Source: Balanoglossus misakiensis (taxonomy: Eukaryota > Hemichordata). Taken from it: a stretch of DNA of 64,000 nucleotides. The notes below the pieces were generated by a model. The model was not told the origin of the DNA. It made no database searches and saw only the letters and a list, made by a program, of their open reading frames with translations. Below, piece by piece: positions 35,823 through 49,639 of the stretch. The stretch spans positions 7,440,001-7,504,000 of the forward strand of contig CM082596.2 in NCBI GenBank assembly GCA_040954595.2. The letters are read 5' to 3'. Numbering within the stretch: the stretch's first letter is position 1; each line of letters begins with the position of its first letter. The position numbers and the translations under genes were made by a program.

Positions 35823-38451
35823 CGTTTCTCAACGGACACGTAACAACGTATGGTGACTCTCCGAATATTCAACTGAATCACAGCTTTCTGTCAGAGAGAA
35901 CAACATCTGTTGTTCGTCACTGTCGCCGAAAACATGATATTCTACACATGGCGCACAAACAGTGAGAGAGGTGTTTGCATCTCATTTGCATATTTCACTT
36001 AAATAGAGGGAGAACTGAAAATGTTCACCAGAAAGTTTGTTTTTTTTAATTCCGCTAGCTATAACTTTTTTCACTATTTTTTTCATTATTCTTTGATCCC
36101 CGAAGAAGAATTAAATACCCAGTTAGCTTTGTCTGAGAAAATGAACCATTGCTGCATGCAGTCTGTCGTTTCCGCTTTACAAACCATCGTTGAAGGGGGA
36201 AATCTTTCGTTCATCGTAAATTGGCACAATTCAAGATTAATGTTTTGTTTTGTTTCGTTTTGTTTTCTTTTCTTTTCTTTATATATGTACTTTTACGCTG
36301 GCCCGCTAACAAGAATGTGTTACAATACAAATGACCTAATAAATTTAAATGAAAAGGAACTTTAGTGTTCGAAATTTGTTTCTTATTCGAATCCCTGAAA
36401 CGTAACATGATGACATGTCAAGTACATTTAGTTTGTTAGCACACCAATATGCGTTCAGTCAGCATTGTTATTTTCGAAATTTGAATTTAAGTCCGCACTA
36501 GAACTCTTTGTCGTCAATAACAAGCAATGGTTGCAGACAAGCTGAATACTGAGATTTCTTGCATGGATGGAAAATGCCGTCAGTACAGTTAGAGCCGGTA
36601 AAAGCTTTAAACAAATCGGTTTTTCGCATGTCCTTTTAGGCCATATGCTTAAATATTAACCTTGCAAGTACACATTGAATGTTGGAACAAAACAAAAGCA
36701 ACACATGTGACCAAGGATAATCGCCTTAGAAACAACAATGGTCAGGTTTTGTCTAAAAATAAGTCGAGAATTTCGAAATGTGCGCATCACTATGCGCATA
36801 TCATCATGCATGATCAATATCTGAATATCCTAGTTTCTCAACTAAATGAACAGTGTCATTTGTTTAACTCTGACTGATAACGCGAAGTAAAATTCGCGCT
36901 TTATTATTGTTCCTCGTCACCAAAATATATAATAACAACCCTTTAATTAAAATTTAATAAATGTGAACTCTTAAAACTTGGATATAGGCCTATGTACATT
37001 TGTATCACAATATAACGGAGCAGAATTGTCCTCTAAAATCTGCATATCTACAAAGGACGTGTCGGGGGTCAAATTATTATATCTCATCGATTACTTCATA
37101 TATATGTTTCAGCACCGTGACGGCTAGGGGCCAGACGATAGCCGTGCTCCGCTTCGTATTGCAGGCACGGCGGCCTCCGCTGCTACACCCCATGACGATC
37201 AATGGACGGTGCGCGCCAGGTAATAAATTTTAGCATTGGTACCAATATGGAAGTATTGGTGCGTTTGGATTCTATGAATAGCCAGTGACGTTTGTGAAAT
37301 CTTTCTTCTGTTTTACTGATTCTATGAAGATTTTACACTTTTCATAAAATGAACAGAACAGCATTTCAACGGAATTCACGCATAACCCGTTTCCTATTAA
37401 GGTTGTTTGTTCGGGCATAGTTTCAAAATCTGTTCATGCTCCCAACTCCGACTTACAGGTATACGGTCACCTCCCGTCTACATACAGTACGCCCATGCAT
37501 ACATTTTGCAGAAATGGCATATTTGAGTGTTCTAAAGAACATATGGCGGCGCTCTTTTTTTCGCATGTGCCACCCACAGAAAATCTGTGATTGGCTAGTT
37601 CTCAATTTGCCGTGGTAACTAAAGCTATATTTGCATAGGTGACCGTAGGGCGATACAAAACCAAATTAGATGTGACTCTTAATAAATGTTGTTTAAAAAT
37701 ATACATTTTATTATCACTTTTCGTACATTTGAATTATACTATAGCTAGCATTGCTCTACATATATACGTACGTGCAATAAAATGCAATATAACAAAGAAC
37801 TTTGTCCGCGGGGTCAGTCAACATCCGGGTTACTTTAGAGCAAATGTGTTAAAGAAAGCAAGCAAGGATACTGATAATAAATTTTTGGAGAAACTTCGCC
37901 CTGGCCTGTGATGGCGGGCAACCATATTGTGTAATAAAAATGGCAGATTTAATAGTAAGGAAAAATATCACATGCGTATATACACAGCTGTAGCTGGATA
38001 TGAAAATAGTCGACATCATTTTAGTATTTGTTCCGACAAAGATCTGTAAACGCTACTTTCGTCGAATTGGTACGCGACTTGTTGTGCGCGCGCCAAGGTG
38101 ACTTCTTTCTTAAAAAGAAATAAGTACCGACGTCGTCCTGTAAATGGGCGGAATTTGACTTTAGAGATGCACTAAAATAAAACAAAAGTTACATACATTA
38201 TTAAATTATATAATAAATTATTTACAATCTTAGTCATTTTATTTAATCTATGTTCGATTATATGTAATCATTGACAGTTTCATTCGTCGAATATTTTTTA
38301 TTTCAGATTTTAGTGATTTGGTTTCAAATAAACGTTTTATTTTTTTATTTTTACAAATATACAAGTGTAAAGCGCGCTCATAAGGTTCTTTTACACCTTT
38401 TTATCCACGCCAGTTTTATGTGATATGGAAATTTCACCGGGATCTAAGAAA
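35823..38451. other. Spacer between paralogs C and D
   Basis: The region next to 35822 should contain the promoter of C. No exon-like frame is recognised elsewhere; 36021-36365 (plus) is low complexity and unsupported. One family 1 MITE lies at 37452-37648. TTTATT motifs at about 38298 and 38337 read as AATAAA on the minus strand and suit the poly(A) signal of D. Confidence 0.4.
37452..37648 (+). mobile_element. TTAA-type MITE, family 1, copy 5
   Basis: The left end is CTTACAGGTATACGGTCACC. The right end stops at GGTGACCGTAGGG, so the last terminal bases and the TTAA are lost. The interior is otherwise typical of the family. Confidence 0.85.
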
Positions 38452-40873
38452 CTAGGCCGCGGACTTCAGCGCTTCGATCGTGTTCTTGACCTCCTGCGTT
38501 GTGTCCTCTATTGTCTGCTTGAAGGCGTCGCCGATCACCGGGACTTTCTTGAACTCGCCGACGTTGTGCATGGCGTTCTTCAGCGCCCTGGGGATCTTCA
38601 GCGGGCTCAGTCCCGCGTTCTTCACCATGTCTTCGATCTCCGCCGCCTTCTGGATCAGGGCCTCCGCCGACTCCACGGCGGTCGTCACCAGCTCGATGAT
38701 CTCCGACAGCAGCTCGCTGATCTTGACGAACGCGTCGACGATTTTGACGGCCAAATCGGCCACGCCTTCCCCGCCGCTGCCGTCACCTGCCGTCAACACA
38801 AACTTAGGACCTTCCCTGATCTCCAGTGTGAGGTTAGCTACGGAAATGTAAAAAAAGAGAAAGGGAGATAACATGGTATTAAAACACCATAAGCTGCAAC
38901 TTTTGGGAAACTATCATGAAATTCATTTTCACGCTGTACTAATATTAATCAATAAGGATGTATGCACTGAAGTATATACAGGTATTATAAACCCCAAGTG
39001 TGAGTGTATATGCAAGTTTTAACCAGATAAATAATAAAGCTTTGCCGCGAAGAAATATGGCCGCCACCGTGGGAAAAATGCAAAATACAATGAAAACGTT
39101 GCAATTCACTGTCTTTTTCAGAACTTCAACGTTGGCCAAATCCAAGGCAAGGAGCTATTTGCCCGTGCCAATAAATATCATTACGTCCAAAAAAATCTAC
39201 GTCCACGGTACCAGAAATGAAAGTACGCCCTCAACGGCTTACAGGGACAAGAGACGGGGGCAGTTCTGGAATGAAATACTCACGAAATTTCATCTTCAGC
39301 CCTATAACGACAACTTTTAGAGTATCCTCTTTCGTGTAGCCCGCCATCACTTTGAATGCCTCCACGGCGGCGTCAAAGGCATCCTTCGCGTCGACGGCTT
39401 TGTTGAATGGAGCCGCAGCATCGCCGAACATCTGGTCAAGATCTTCGACGCCCGTTTTCTTGATGTCTAGCTGCTCCACGCCACCCTTGCTTTCTGGTTT
39501 CTGATAAAAATACGACAAAACAACATTCGGTAAACACATTTTGGTTATTTCAGTAAAATGAAACTTTCCCTGAAGCGCAGAAGTCGACATTTTTCTCAGT
39601 ATCGCTTAATGCAAAAACACAATCTGCTTAATTGGCACTCTGTATAGTGAAACATAAAATGCCGTCTAAGAAAAAGTATTGAAGGTATGGCCTTGTGCGG
39701 TCGCCCATGCAACTATATAGTAAGAAACCTGTTTTCACTCACTCACTCACTCACTCACTCATTCATTCACTCACTCACTCACTCACTCATTCACTCACTC
39801 CCATAACGTGTTTCGCATCGAAAAGACAGCATTTAGTAACGATACCTAAACTACACTATAGGTACTAGTATACTACACGGGTTCCCCATACTTAGTAATA
39901 GCTCAGCCGAAAATGCCGTAATTATGATAAAACACTTCAATCAAGGATGATGCAGAAGTGATGTCTTGCAATATCAAGATAACTGGTAACCCCTGGCAAT
40001 TTCCAATACACAAACGAGATGCGTTTTGATTTTACTATACATGCAGACGCGCGGCAATCAATTCTAATTCTTGACCATTTTCTTTTTTTATCTCGGATAT
40101 TTTATGTCACGGGGGCGGTGCAGTACATGGTTGCTTTGGACATTTTCTGTTGTCCATTCGACCAATCGATGCGCATGGGTCGTTTGTTTGCATCGCCATG
40201 TCAATAGTTGACCGTAGCAACCAGAGTGTTGTTAGCAACCGTAATGATGTTAGTAACTCCCCTATGTTCTTTCGGTTCGTGGTAAATAAAGACAAACATT
40301 TTATCTTCACGCCTTTGTTTTTAATTAGCAGAAATAATACTCATCTAATCATTTATATTGTTCCTTCTACAGAGATCTAACCAAAAGCGCATTACAGGGA
40401 ATCGAAAGTAAATTATATATAAATAATTCAAATGTATATAAATAATAAAAACCAATACCATTATGAAAAAAGTAGACATTTTTTCTTCATTAGCGACACA
40501 TATCTGGTGCATTGCTTCATTAAAAACAGATCTATTCAATATTTTTTAATTAAGCAAAGTGGCACGTCACTTTCCCTACAGTAGAAAAAAAGGAAAGTTT
40601 GAGCCAAAGTTGAGAAAATATCGAAATTCAAGGAGGCGGCCTCGCGTGATATTTTGGCGGAGGAGTTAGAAAGACTGGCTCCCTGCGCAGATTTACAAAG
40701 AACCGGAGTAAATAATTGAAACATATCGCAACAACACACCGCTTCTGCTGAACGGTAAGCGTGATAAGAAAGATTAGCAGGAAGTGTAAAATCGTGAGGA
40801 AAAATTTAACACCTCGCAATTGACTCACCCTCCCAGAATCAGTTTTTGTCGACGATGAAGATCCACAACCCAT
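38452..40873 (-). CDS. Tandem family member D: lipid-anchored helical protein
   Basis: Three exons: 40873-40829, 39500-39284 and 38837-38452, giving 215 residues. Exon 1 encodes MGCGSSSSTKTDSGR and ends in GTGAGT (phase 0). MGC followed by Ser/Thr is a textbook N-myristoylation site, with palmitoylation at Cys3. Exon 2 has the same 217-nt length as in A and reads FGDAAAPFNKAVDAKDAF and EAFKVMAGYTKED. Exon 3 starts FPNLTLEIREGPKFVLTAGD, has long amphipathic helices and HNVGEFKKVP. Unlike A-C the protein ends after the helical part (IEALKSAA) with no acidic tail and no dileucine motif. It is the most upstream gene of the cluster in transcription order. Family unknown. An in-frame ATG lies 39 nt upstream; I prefer the MGCG start because it recreates the shared anchor. 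Confidence 0.85.
39737..39799 (+). repeat. (CACT)n microsatellite
   Basis: CACT/CATT tetranucleotide units in the first intron of paralog D. Confidence 0.95.
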
Positions 40874-43427
40874 TTTCAGTTTCTGCAAAACGTGATGAAA
40901 AATTGGCAACAACGAAATAAATCGAGGTTGTCGCTCCGGGTCCCAGATTTCGTCTGGCCCTCCTCCAGATTGTGATAATCGCTATACTGACGCTGCACTT
41001 GTTTGCTTCGTATCACGTGACGCCTGAAACCCGAGTATACTGGTCATTCATTTCAGCAGGTTGGGCCTCTCAAGTCACCATGGAATTTCCCCCAATGTAT
41101 CTGTAAACAAAGAATTAAATATGGCGTTTCTTTTCTGTGTGCTTGGGGTGTCCGGAACAGCCAGTCGTGTAGGCGAACCACAGAAAAAGAAAGACTTTTT
41201 TTGTCTGCGTATAATTTGAGTCATTGAATTGGGAGCGGGTTGCCACTGGCAACCAACGTCGCATTCATGGCCGAGTGGAAGAAGTTACGGAAATTTTGAC
41301 ACGATCTGCCGATGTCGAGTGACGTCACGTTGGCCAGATGTTAACGACACACAACCAGCTCACATGGTTACTATGTGACGCGCGTACCTCCTTTGACGAA
41401 AGTTCTGTTTTTCTTTTAATTAATAATAATCTTGCAAAGATCTGACATATTTGACGAGATGGACAAGTCATAAGCCACCATATTGCAGTTAAGAATGATG
41501 TCTCTATTTCATGCTACATGTATCATGTTTATCTCGACTTTCCGGAGCAAGCTGTCGTTATGTAAATATATGTCACAGAGGTTGACTTGAATGATATTTG
41601 GCGTAATACTGGTTATCTAATCGCCATGGTAGTGCTGGATTTGATTATAGCAGGATTTCTGTCTTGGTGGTAAAACAGCGACGACTGAGCGAGATGAAAA
41701 TACCCTGACACAAACGGACATTACAGTTTTGCAATCTCGCGGGTGAAATTATAGACCAAACGGGATGCAGAAGACAAAAGTCTGCCAGCAACTACGAAAA
41801 GAACCGAGCGTCACATTTAGCTACCAGGTGCGTGGGCGAACCATCTCCAAGTCACGCGACCTGTCAAGAATTATGAATAACCTCACGCATCTGTGGATTT
41901 AACGACCAAACTTCCAGGGACTGAATCAGGATTTACGAAGTTCGCCCCGGCCTTCCAGGGATGTGCGTACCTACCTGGTCACGGCTATAAACTGCAACCA
42001 TGGTGTCTGATGAGAGACTGGATTTCTGACGGGCAGCCAGTGGCTAAATCGCTGAACGATGGCGATGACGTCATGATGCGGGACCGCACCTGCAAACACC
42101 ACTTTCGAAATCAAACGTCCAACAAAGGGGTGTCTTCGTGTTTCGTTGCCTTTGGTGACACCGCTCTTCGGCAATTGCATTTACAATTCGTTTTGTTTAT
42201 ATTTGCATAATACTATATAATATGTGGTTGACTATAGCTGAACTCATGGTGAATTTAGGCTGAAATGCAACGTTACGCGTTAGTAACTATCTTTATCAAG
42301 CCAATGACTAAAATAGTTTACGCATGCGCAATTTGGAAAAGGGCGAAAACATGACAACTGCAGGGGTATGGCGCCTTGAAAGAGAAACTACTAATCATAT
42401 ATTTCATATAATCTGTTCATAAGCATTAAGACCTTTTTGGTATCGGCTCTGTATGATAAATCTTTGAACCTGTTTGGACAAATTCACGTTTGGGGCGCGG
42501 CACAAAATTGTGGTCGAGAGTGCGTTATGGAGGAAAGTGTGCCCGATTATAACAACAGAATTGTCTAATTCACACACTATACTATTAAACGTTGAATGAG
42601 GAGCTGATTAAGAACTTAATTTAGGTCAACCTGTTTATGTGCATTGTCCCACTTTTTGAACTCGTAACATTGCCCTTGGAAAATCTCAGTCATGGTTAGC
42701 GGTGGAAAGGTCTGGGAAGTGAAATCGTTTTCTCTAAACCTGGGTTGGTCACAGTTCGTGACGTATTGATTGTCGACGATACAAAAGGAGAAAAAGAAAC
42801 TAGATTCGAGCGTTTCCGTGGGAAAATACCCATAGAGCACAACTCATGCGTGTTGAGTTCTTTCGTTTTAATTCAACAACGCCGCACTTTCAAACAAGTT
42901 TTACGGTTCCAACCTCCGCAATAAAGAAAATGAAAGACGTTCATTTGTAATATAAAGTGGGTCCGTCGAACACGTAACAAACGATTGCGGTATCTTATGT
43001 CGTTTTATGTATTGGTGTACGTGTCGGGGTAACCATTGCCCCTAAAACGCGTTACTATAGTGTTGTATGAAGTATAATCACCTACAGACCTACATGTAGA
43101 CTGTTAACATCAATTGTCATGGAAACTGTCATTACAGAAGAAATAACAAATTGTGTTTATTTAAAAAAAGAACAAAATCTAAACCTTTGTATAAAACAGC
43201 CTGTCATTTTGGTACCACAGTATATTCGCAGAGTATTCATAAAAATGACTGCTTTATATTATTAATGTCTCTTTGTTAATCATTGGGGCTCGACAGATCA
43301 CCGGTGCGTGATTTGAACACAAACGACAAAGAAAAGTTTCGGAAGAACATGCCTTGATATTCAAGCGTTCGACCGATGAAAATGAAAACATTTTCCTACA
43401 GTTCAAATGTCACTTTTTGCGCTTTCA
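40874..43427. other. Upstream flank of paralog D; no gene seen
   Basis: The part next to 40873 should hold the promoter of D. The open frame at 41893-42210 (plus) has no recognisable domain or splice support. No repeats of the listed families found here. Confidence 0.4.
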
Positions 43428-46400
43428 CTAGTTTTGTAGATCTCTCTCGTCCTCGTTCTCGGCATCGCTGCATTCGGCGGCGCCACCGACGAATCCAACC
43501 ATCTCAGATCGTTCGTGTCGGTGCACGATCGGCCTCCTCGGAGACCCTGTCTTCTTCTCCCTTTCCGAGTTCGATTTTTCATCGTTCTTTTTCGCCTCGT
43601 CGCTCTGACTCCCGCCCGCCGCCTTGCCAACGGTCGTGTTTCTGTAGTCAAACATTTCCTCGTACGAATCTTCGAATGCATCCGCGGTGAAATCGTGCAC
43701 ACTGATCAGAGAAGCCCCGTGGCTGATTTTCTCCGCTGCGAACGAGGTCACAGGGTGTGTGACGCCCGCTCCCGTTTCCAGGGTTACTGCAGCGTCTTCC
43801 TAAAGAAGAGAATGGACAGGTGAAGCGTCTCAAATAACCGAAAAGACAAAACCTGAACTTTTCCTTTAAAATCCGCCCCAGGTCACAGTAGTGACATAAA
43901 TTAATCAAACTATCCTAGTTCCCTTAAGTCTGTTTTTTGTGCTTTGGGTCTAAAAAATCCTCTGCAATCCACTCCATAGCAAAAAAAATGATTAATGAAT
44001 TTTACTGTATTAAACCTACTAGACACATAAACACAAAATACACGCCAATCACATGATGAAAAATCTTGACCTGTGCTAGCGCTCTTACTCATCCAAATCC
44101 CTTTTTGCGCGAAATACAGGACGTCTGCCTTCCATTTTATAACGAAATATTCTCCTAATCATATACAGTGGTTTACCCTCGACTGTCTATCTCCCAATGG
44201 TGGAAAAATGTGCAATTCACGTTGGGTCAGAATGCTGAATGACAATGTTTCTACGAGTCTAATTTTATCTCAAAATAAAAATCGCCTCTGCGAAAGTTCC
44301 CAGGGATTCTTGCCGCCAGATTCGTAGAACTTTTACGATGTGCTCTCGCTTCAAGGGAAAACGAATTCTGCATTGTCAGTCGATTTTTAGTCCATTGATC
44401 AGTAACACCTGGTAACATAACCCTCCTGAACTGTGTGGTGCGGGTGACGTTTTGCATAATTTTACTCTCTTAGTGTGAGCTGTGACCTCACAAAGTGAAA
44501 GTGACTGCAGAATGCCTTAAGTTTTTTTTTCGAAATCTCCTTCGCGGTCTCAAACATAGCCACCGTCTTTACAGTTGAGAATGTTTACGGTGAGCAAGGT
44601 TAACGTTGCCATGGAAACTCAAATTGAAGATGCTTTGACTTTAGTAAAAACCAAAGGCAGTGTGGGTTTCGACGATCATTATAAATTTAGGCGAACTGAA
44701 TACATACAGCAGCTCACAACAGCGAGTCGACGGCATGCTAAGCGGGCGGCGATATAGAATATCGAATATTAAAATATTTCTTCATCTCATATGAATGCAG
44801 AAATCTGATTGGATAGGTGGGTGGATGGGTCGATATTATGAATTGTGAAGTTTTGAGTACAATATTGATTTTAATAAGTTGTCGAGTCCTGAAGCTTTTA
44901 TTTATGAGTTAGCACGGATTTGTGACAAGTTGACCCAATTTACTTCAACTGATGGTATGTCTAATACCTTTTCTTTAAGTAAAATTCATGTTTCAAATTT
45001 GCGTTTAAAATGCCTACATTTTTGGTAGGAAAAAACACTGTTATTGCATCAGTAAATGTAACACGACGAATATTGACTATCAATGGTCCTTTTTATAGAG
45101 AAAGGGCGGCTCAGCCAAAAATTCAGCAATTTTGCATTTGTGTGTTAGTAATGTGGTTTTAGGCTTGTAAGAACCACGGTAGATGTATTTCACTAAATAG
45201 AGCAAATTAATTAAATGCAATTCATACCTCGATTCCTACTTTAGTTTTAGCTGCCGAAGTCGCGCATCCCATACTCGATATGCGCACGCGCCGTTCGGTG
45301 TGTCCGTTCGGGATGTCTGTGGACTGAGCACTCTCTCACCGAGAGGGCCACTGGAAATGATGGCACCTTCTTTACACCCGAGGATTTTAATCGTTGGAGG
45401 TTGAGACTGGACATGACATCACCTTTTACGGGATGTCGTGTTGGCGGAGTCACTTCTGGCTCCTCTAAGATCTCGGCAAACCATAGACAGTAGACTGTCT
45501 ATGGGCAAACACAAACTTTGTGGAGCTGCAATCTGACAAAACATGCAATAGTCACATAATAGTCTCAAGTCGAGACGCTATCATAAATTAACATTGCGCG
45601 AACCAAAGATACCGTCGCTCTGGTAACCAAATCATTTTCGGTTTAGGGGCCACTGTACTTAAAGCTACAGCATGACTTCTGACAACTATCGTGTCCGCAT
45701 TTTTTTTTACGTGGGAGGTGTTTGGATCTTTGGTACGTGACTGTGCTGACGCTGATGGAGGCTCGCGAACTTGATATACGAATGTGGTACCACCGGTGGG
45801 TCTATTCAAGATGGCGTACAACATTCACACCTTGCACCGATATTGAACATTTCGATCAGACATATGCGCGTTGGGGACAGATTTTCAGAAACATGATAAT
45901 TCTCCAATCCTTTCAATTATTAACTATATTAAAGTGCTTGGGAAGCCTTTTTGAGAATAAAAACACTTCACCATCTTCTTTTTCTGTAAATGCCATTATT
46001 TATGAATTTCAAAGTTGAGACAATTTGACCAAATTTTGCGCCAGTCATTCCAAATTTTGCACGGTGATCCCGCGTTTTCTTGGCTGTGCCACTGAGAAAA
46101 AAAGTCTAGCGCTCGCTCACTATCTGGTTGTCCGATAGTTCAGCCGCTCACATGGTGATGTAACTGGCCTCCCTACTTGAAGTCAATCACATAATCCGCG
46201 TGCTTCCCTATCTTCGCATGGAAGATTGTAGTCAAAGCAATGCTAAATACTAGTATCGTTACAGTCACTGTGCTACCCCTCGCTGACTATTACGTGATGT
46301 CAAATTCATTTTAAAATTAAAAACAATCTGTGATAGATTTTAAAAGCGCATAAAAAATCTATGGTATGTGCGAAGTCTTCCGGTTTAAATATTGCGGTAA

Positions 46401-48583
46401 GGTGATTTTGACAGGGCGTGTGCGACAACTTAAGGAGTAACTCACTTCATTAAATTGAGAAAGGCTTCCTTCTACCAATGAACCTGTAAAGGGAGTGAAG
46501 TTAAATTGTAACGGAGATATGGTGGTGATATTGAAGAAGAAGAAAGGAGGTCTCGGTTTTAGCACAAAAGGCAGGAAAGTGACTGAGCGACAATAAGGTC
46601 GAGCCAAAAAAATATCACTTTGCCGTTCAACCGGATATACCGCACTTGATATTCCCAATGGTCGACTTTACGTACGATACTATTGTACACCGTGACAGCT
46701 GATTGGCCGCGGGAGTGTTTGTCTTTCGTTTTTCTTCTTTGCGTGTTCATGACTACTAGTCTTTTCAATGTGGCGTAGAATTCATTCTTTGGAGTTCAGA
46801 ATGTGATCCAACGAGAGGACATGGTGATTTTGACCCCCCCACCTCACGTGTGATGGGGCGTACAAGAATATTCTAAAACATTTTTTGTAGGCAACTTCAC
46901 GAGGGTGCGTCCGACGTGAAGGCTATGCCTTGATAACAAATAATGGTGATGATGCTTACCGTGTCATACATGAACAATGAACAATATATGCGATACTCTT
47001 GAGTCTTGTACACCATGGCAGCTGACTGCCCACGAGATTGTTTGTCTTTCGTTTTTCTTCTTCGCGTGTTAATTAATATTCTCCCCCCTCTCTCTCTCAT
47101 CCCCTACCCCCCCCCCCCGCCGAGACGCATTCGTGGAGATGCCGACACTGATACAAAATATGGTGTAATCATCACCCCCCCCCCCTTCATCCAAACCCAC
47201 GCGCCATATTTCACGCAATAGTTGCCTCATACTGACACGACTTGGTAATCTGTGGCAGTCACTGATGAAAAATGTTTGCAGGTCATCACCCGTACCTGGT
47301 TTTAGTCCAATATTAGACATATATCCCATTTCGTTCTATCTCTCTCTCTATAGTGACACGGTCTAAGGTCAGGACAAAGTCCGGGATGAAATATGATCGA
47401 AATGCCCTTAGAATCAACTTATTGGTCGATTTTGTTTAATAAGTAAACTCGTCTATGATGTTTGACTTCTTGAAACTTCTGGCCACCTGTAAACAATCTC
47501 AACTCTGTTTGTATCGAATTGAAACATCAGAACAATTGTCATGGTATTGCGCCATCAACACACGATAATGAAAATTCATTTCGCTTCACACATTGATGGC
47601 GAAATAGCAGGAAACACTGGTTCTGAAACCAGTGCAGTAAGACAAGCAACGTTCTCAATTTTTTGTTTTCCCTCATTTTTTTCCGATAAGTTTCATGATC
47701 TTTCGCCTAACACCTTTTGGTGCCTCATCTAGCTACTTGAGCAATATGTATATTTTTGTTTTCTCTCATCTTTGTGACATCACATGTTTATCATTTTATT
47801 TTATCTGGTGGGCTTACATCAAGCAACATTCACAATCTGGATTCTCTCTAAAAAATGGCAACATATTTATTCAGAACTATTTATAACAATTTACAAGTTA
47901 TTTACAGTTTTACATTGTCCTCTGTACAGATTGTCATAAAATTTGCTGATTTGAAAGAGCGGGGATTTTTTTTCCGCATAAAAGCGGCTACGTGGCATCA
48001 AAGAAACACACTGAAAACGAACCGCAAACTGATAAAAAAATTGGTGAAATCCAAACATTGGATGATACAGACTTCTGTTACATGCTTTCCCTTTGTGATG
48101 CAGTTTCTATGACCACAAGGTCAAAGGTCACAACCAACGCGCAAGGTTTCACGGGAAATCGCGAAGCGGAAGTGCGGAAAATGACCAGACGACGCTTGCT
48201 GTAACACGGAAGAGGCCGATTTTTGTGTGCAAATCGTCAAAATACGAAGGGGCATATGGTTTTTAAATAAAACGACACAAAGTACTCGTTGATAATCTCA
48301 CTGGTGAGTACCCCATCTATGTTTTTACACTGAAACATTGTATATCAGAAAGTTATCGTAGTTATTCGTGTGCTTTAGCGGCGAGCGATCGGGTCCGCAA
48401 TGTATTACACTGGCCTGATCCTCTTGCGGGAACGCTGAAAATCCGTTTGTTTCGTTGTTTACGGAAATATTTCGGTGAAATATACTTCAAGACATTTTTT
48501 AGGGCGTCTATTAGTGGGTTCACATCTAGGCCAATCACAGGTCGCACCGTAGTTAAGAGCGCGTAGATCAGGAAAAATAGCAT
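43428..48583 (-). CDS. Tentative three-exon secreted protein
   Basis: Exons 48583-48463, 45464-45340 and 43799-43428 join in compatible phases (1, then 0) to give about 205 residues. The first ATG follows an in-frame stop and starts MLFFLIYALLTTVRPVIG, a good signal peptide, then LDVNPLIDALKNVLKYISPKYF. Exon 2 starts Q-EPEVTPPTRHP and ends FPVALS at GTGAGA. Exon 3 starts EDAAVTLETGAGVTHP after a CTCTTCTTTAG acceptor, contains DAFEDSYEEMFDYRN, then a long charged, disordered tail ending ENEDERDLQN. Dibasic pairs occur, so a secreted or processed precursor is possible. I recognise no family. Weak points are the GTAAAC donor of exon 1, the poor pyrimidine tract before exon 2, and the long introns. 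Exon 3 alone is the best supported. Confidence 0.4.
46650..47075. repeat. Diverged local duplication
   Basis: Bases about 46660-46750 and 46990-47075 are similar. Both read CGATACT, then TTGTACACC, GCAGCTGA or ACAGCTGA, TTGTTTGTC or GTGTTTGTC, then TTTCGTTTTTCTTCTT and GCGTGTT. The direct copies lie about 320 bp apart and produce matching peptides RRKTKDK.SRGQSA on the minus strand. Possibly two fragments of one unidentified repeat. Confidence 0.7.
47109..47186 (+). repeat. Two poly-C runs
   Basis: C homopolymers at about 47107-47118 and 47175-47186, with a CT-rich stretch just before them. Confidence 0.85.
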
Positions 48584-49639
48584 TGGACCAAACCATGGTG
48601 GTGAAAGGGTTGTAACAAAACTGCAGACCAGGAAATCTCATAACAACGCCACTAGAAAAATAAAAATGCACAATGATTGAATCACATGTATTGCAACTAG
48701 CAAATATGTACAAAGAGAATCATCATAAATTGTCATTTGTTGGGAATAACATGGACTTATGCACAGCACAATTCCAACAAAACCGGGGCAGCCATTTGAA
48801 ATTTACAATTTTCAACTAATTTCTAAAATTATAATTTAATCAATAAAATCGTGCCTTGACATTTCGAGCTGATCACTGTCATTGTCAAATGTTTAATTTT
48901 TACAAAATTTAAAATTAGATGATTGGTATAAAACAGATCTCTGCAGTTTTGAAATTATATGCAAACAGTTACAATATCTACATGTACAAACTTCAAAATG
49001 ATCATCCATTTGAGGACTTAACTGCTTTAACAATAAGCAACAACATTAAACTTTAAAGAACAATTGCATATATCTATTTGGACGGACTTCTGACGATCTC
49101 ATGGCCAAGCGCAACAACATGAAAAAAAAAAATCACTCAGAAAGTTTTTTTCATAATACTTATCGCAAATGTTAATGTATTATAGAACAATCTGTACATA
49201 AACACAAATATAAAAACAGATATAATAGATGGATTTTTTATTGTATATATAACAGCCATTGTCAAGCCACTGATTCATTAACCTTGAACTTGCACTTTAG
49301 TTGAAGTTTGCTTCAACAAAGAAATTAAGTCTGTAATGTAAATATTCATTCACTAAGATTATTTTTTGGGGGAAAAAAACAAATGATTTCAAAAACTTCA
49401 AGACATTGTACAAGATATTCATTTATGTACTGATATTCTACCTATGATAAACCATAGCAAGAATTTGAATATATAATTATTCAGGATTGATTTCACAAAA
49501 ACAAAACAAGCACATGCAGTGTAAGTGGTACTGACACCATTACATTTTGTGCGCAAGCTAAGGACACCAGTATACTTAGTGTGGCGATGTTACGCTGAAT
49601 TCTTATCTCCAATTACATTTCCTAACCATTCTTGGTATG
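48584..49639. other. AT-rich stretch, probable 3' flank of the FLACC1-like gene
   Basis: Downstream (minus strand) of the coiled-coil gene. It is low in GC, with no exon-like frame and no clear element. The part nearest 48584 would be the 5' region of the tentative secreted protein; TATTTTTCTAG at about 48655 is a possible acceptor for a 5' UTR exon. Confidence 0.35.
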
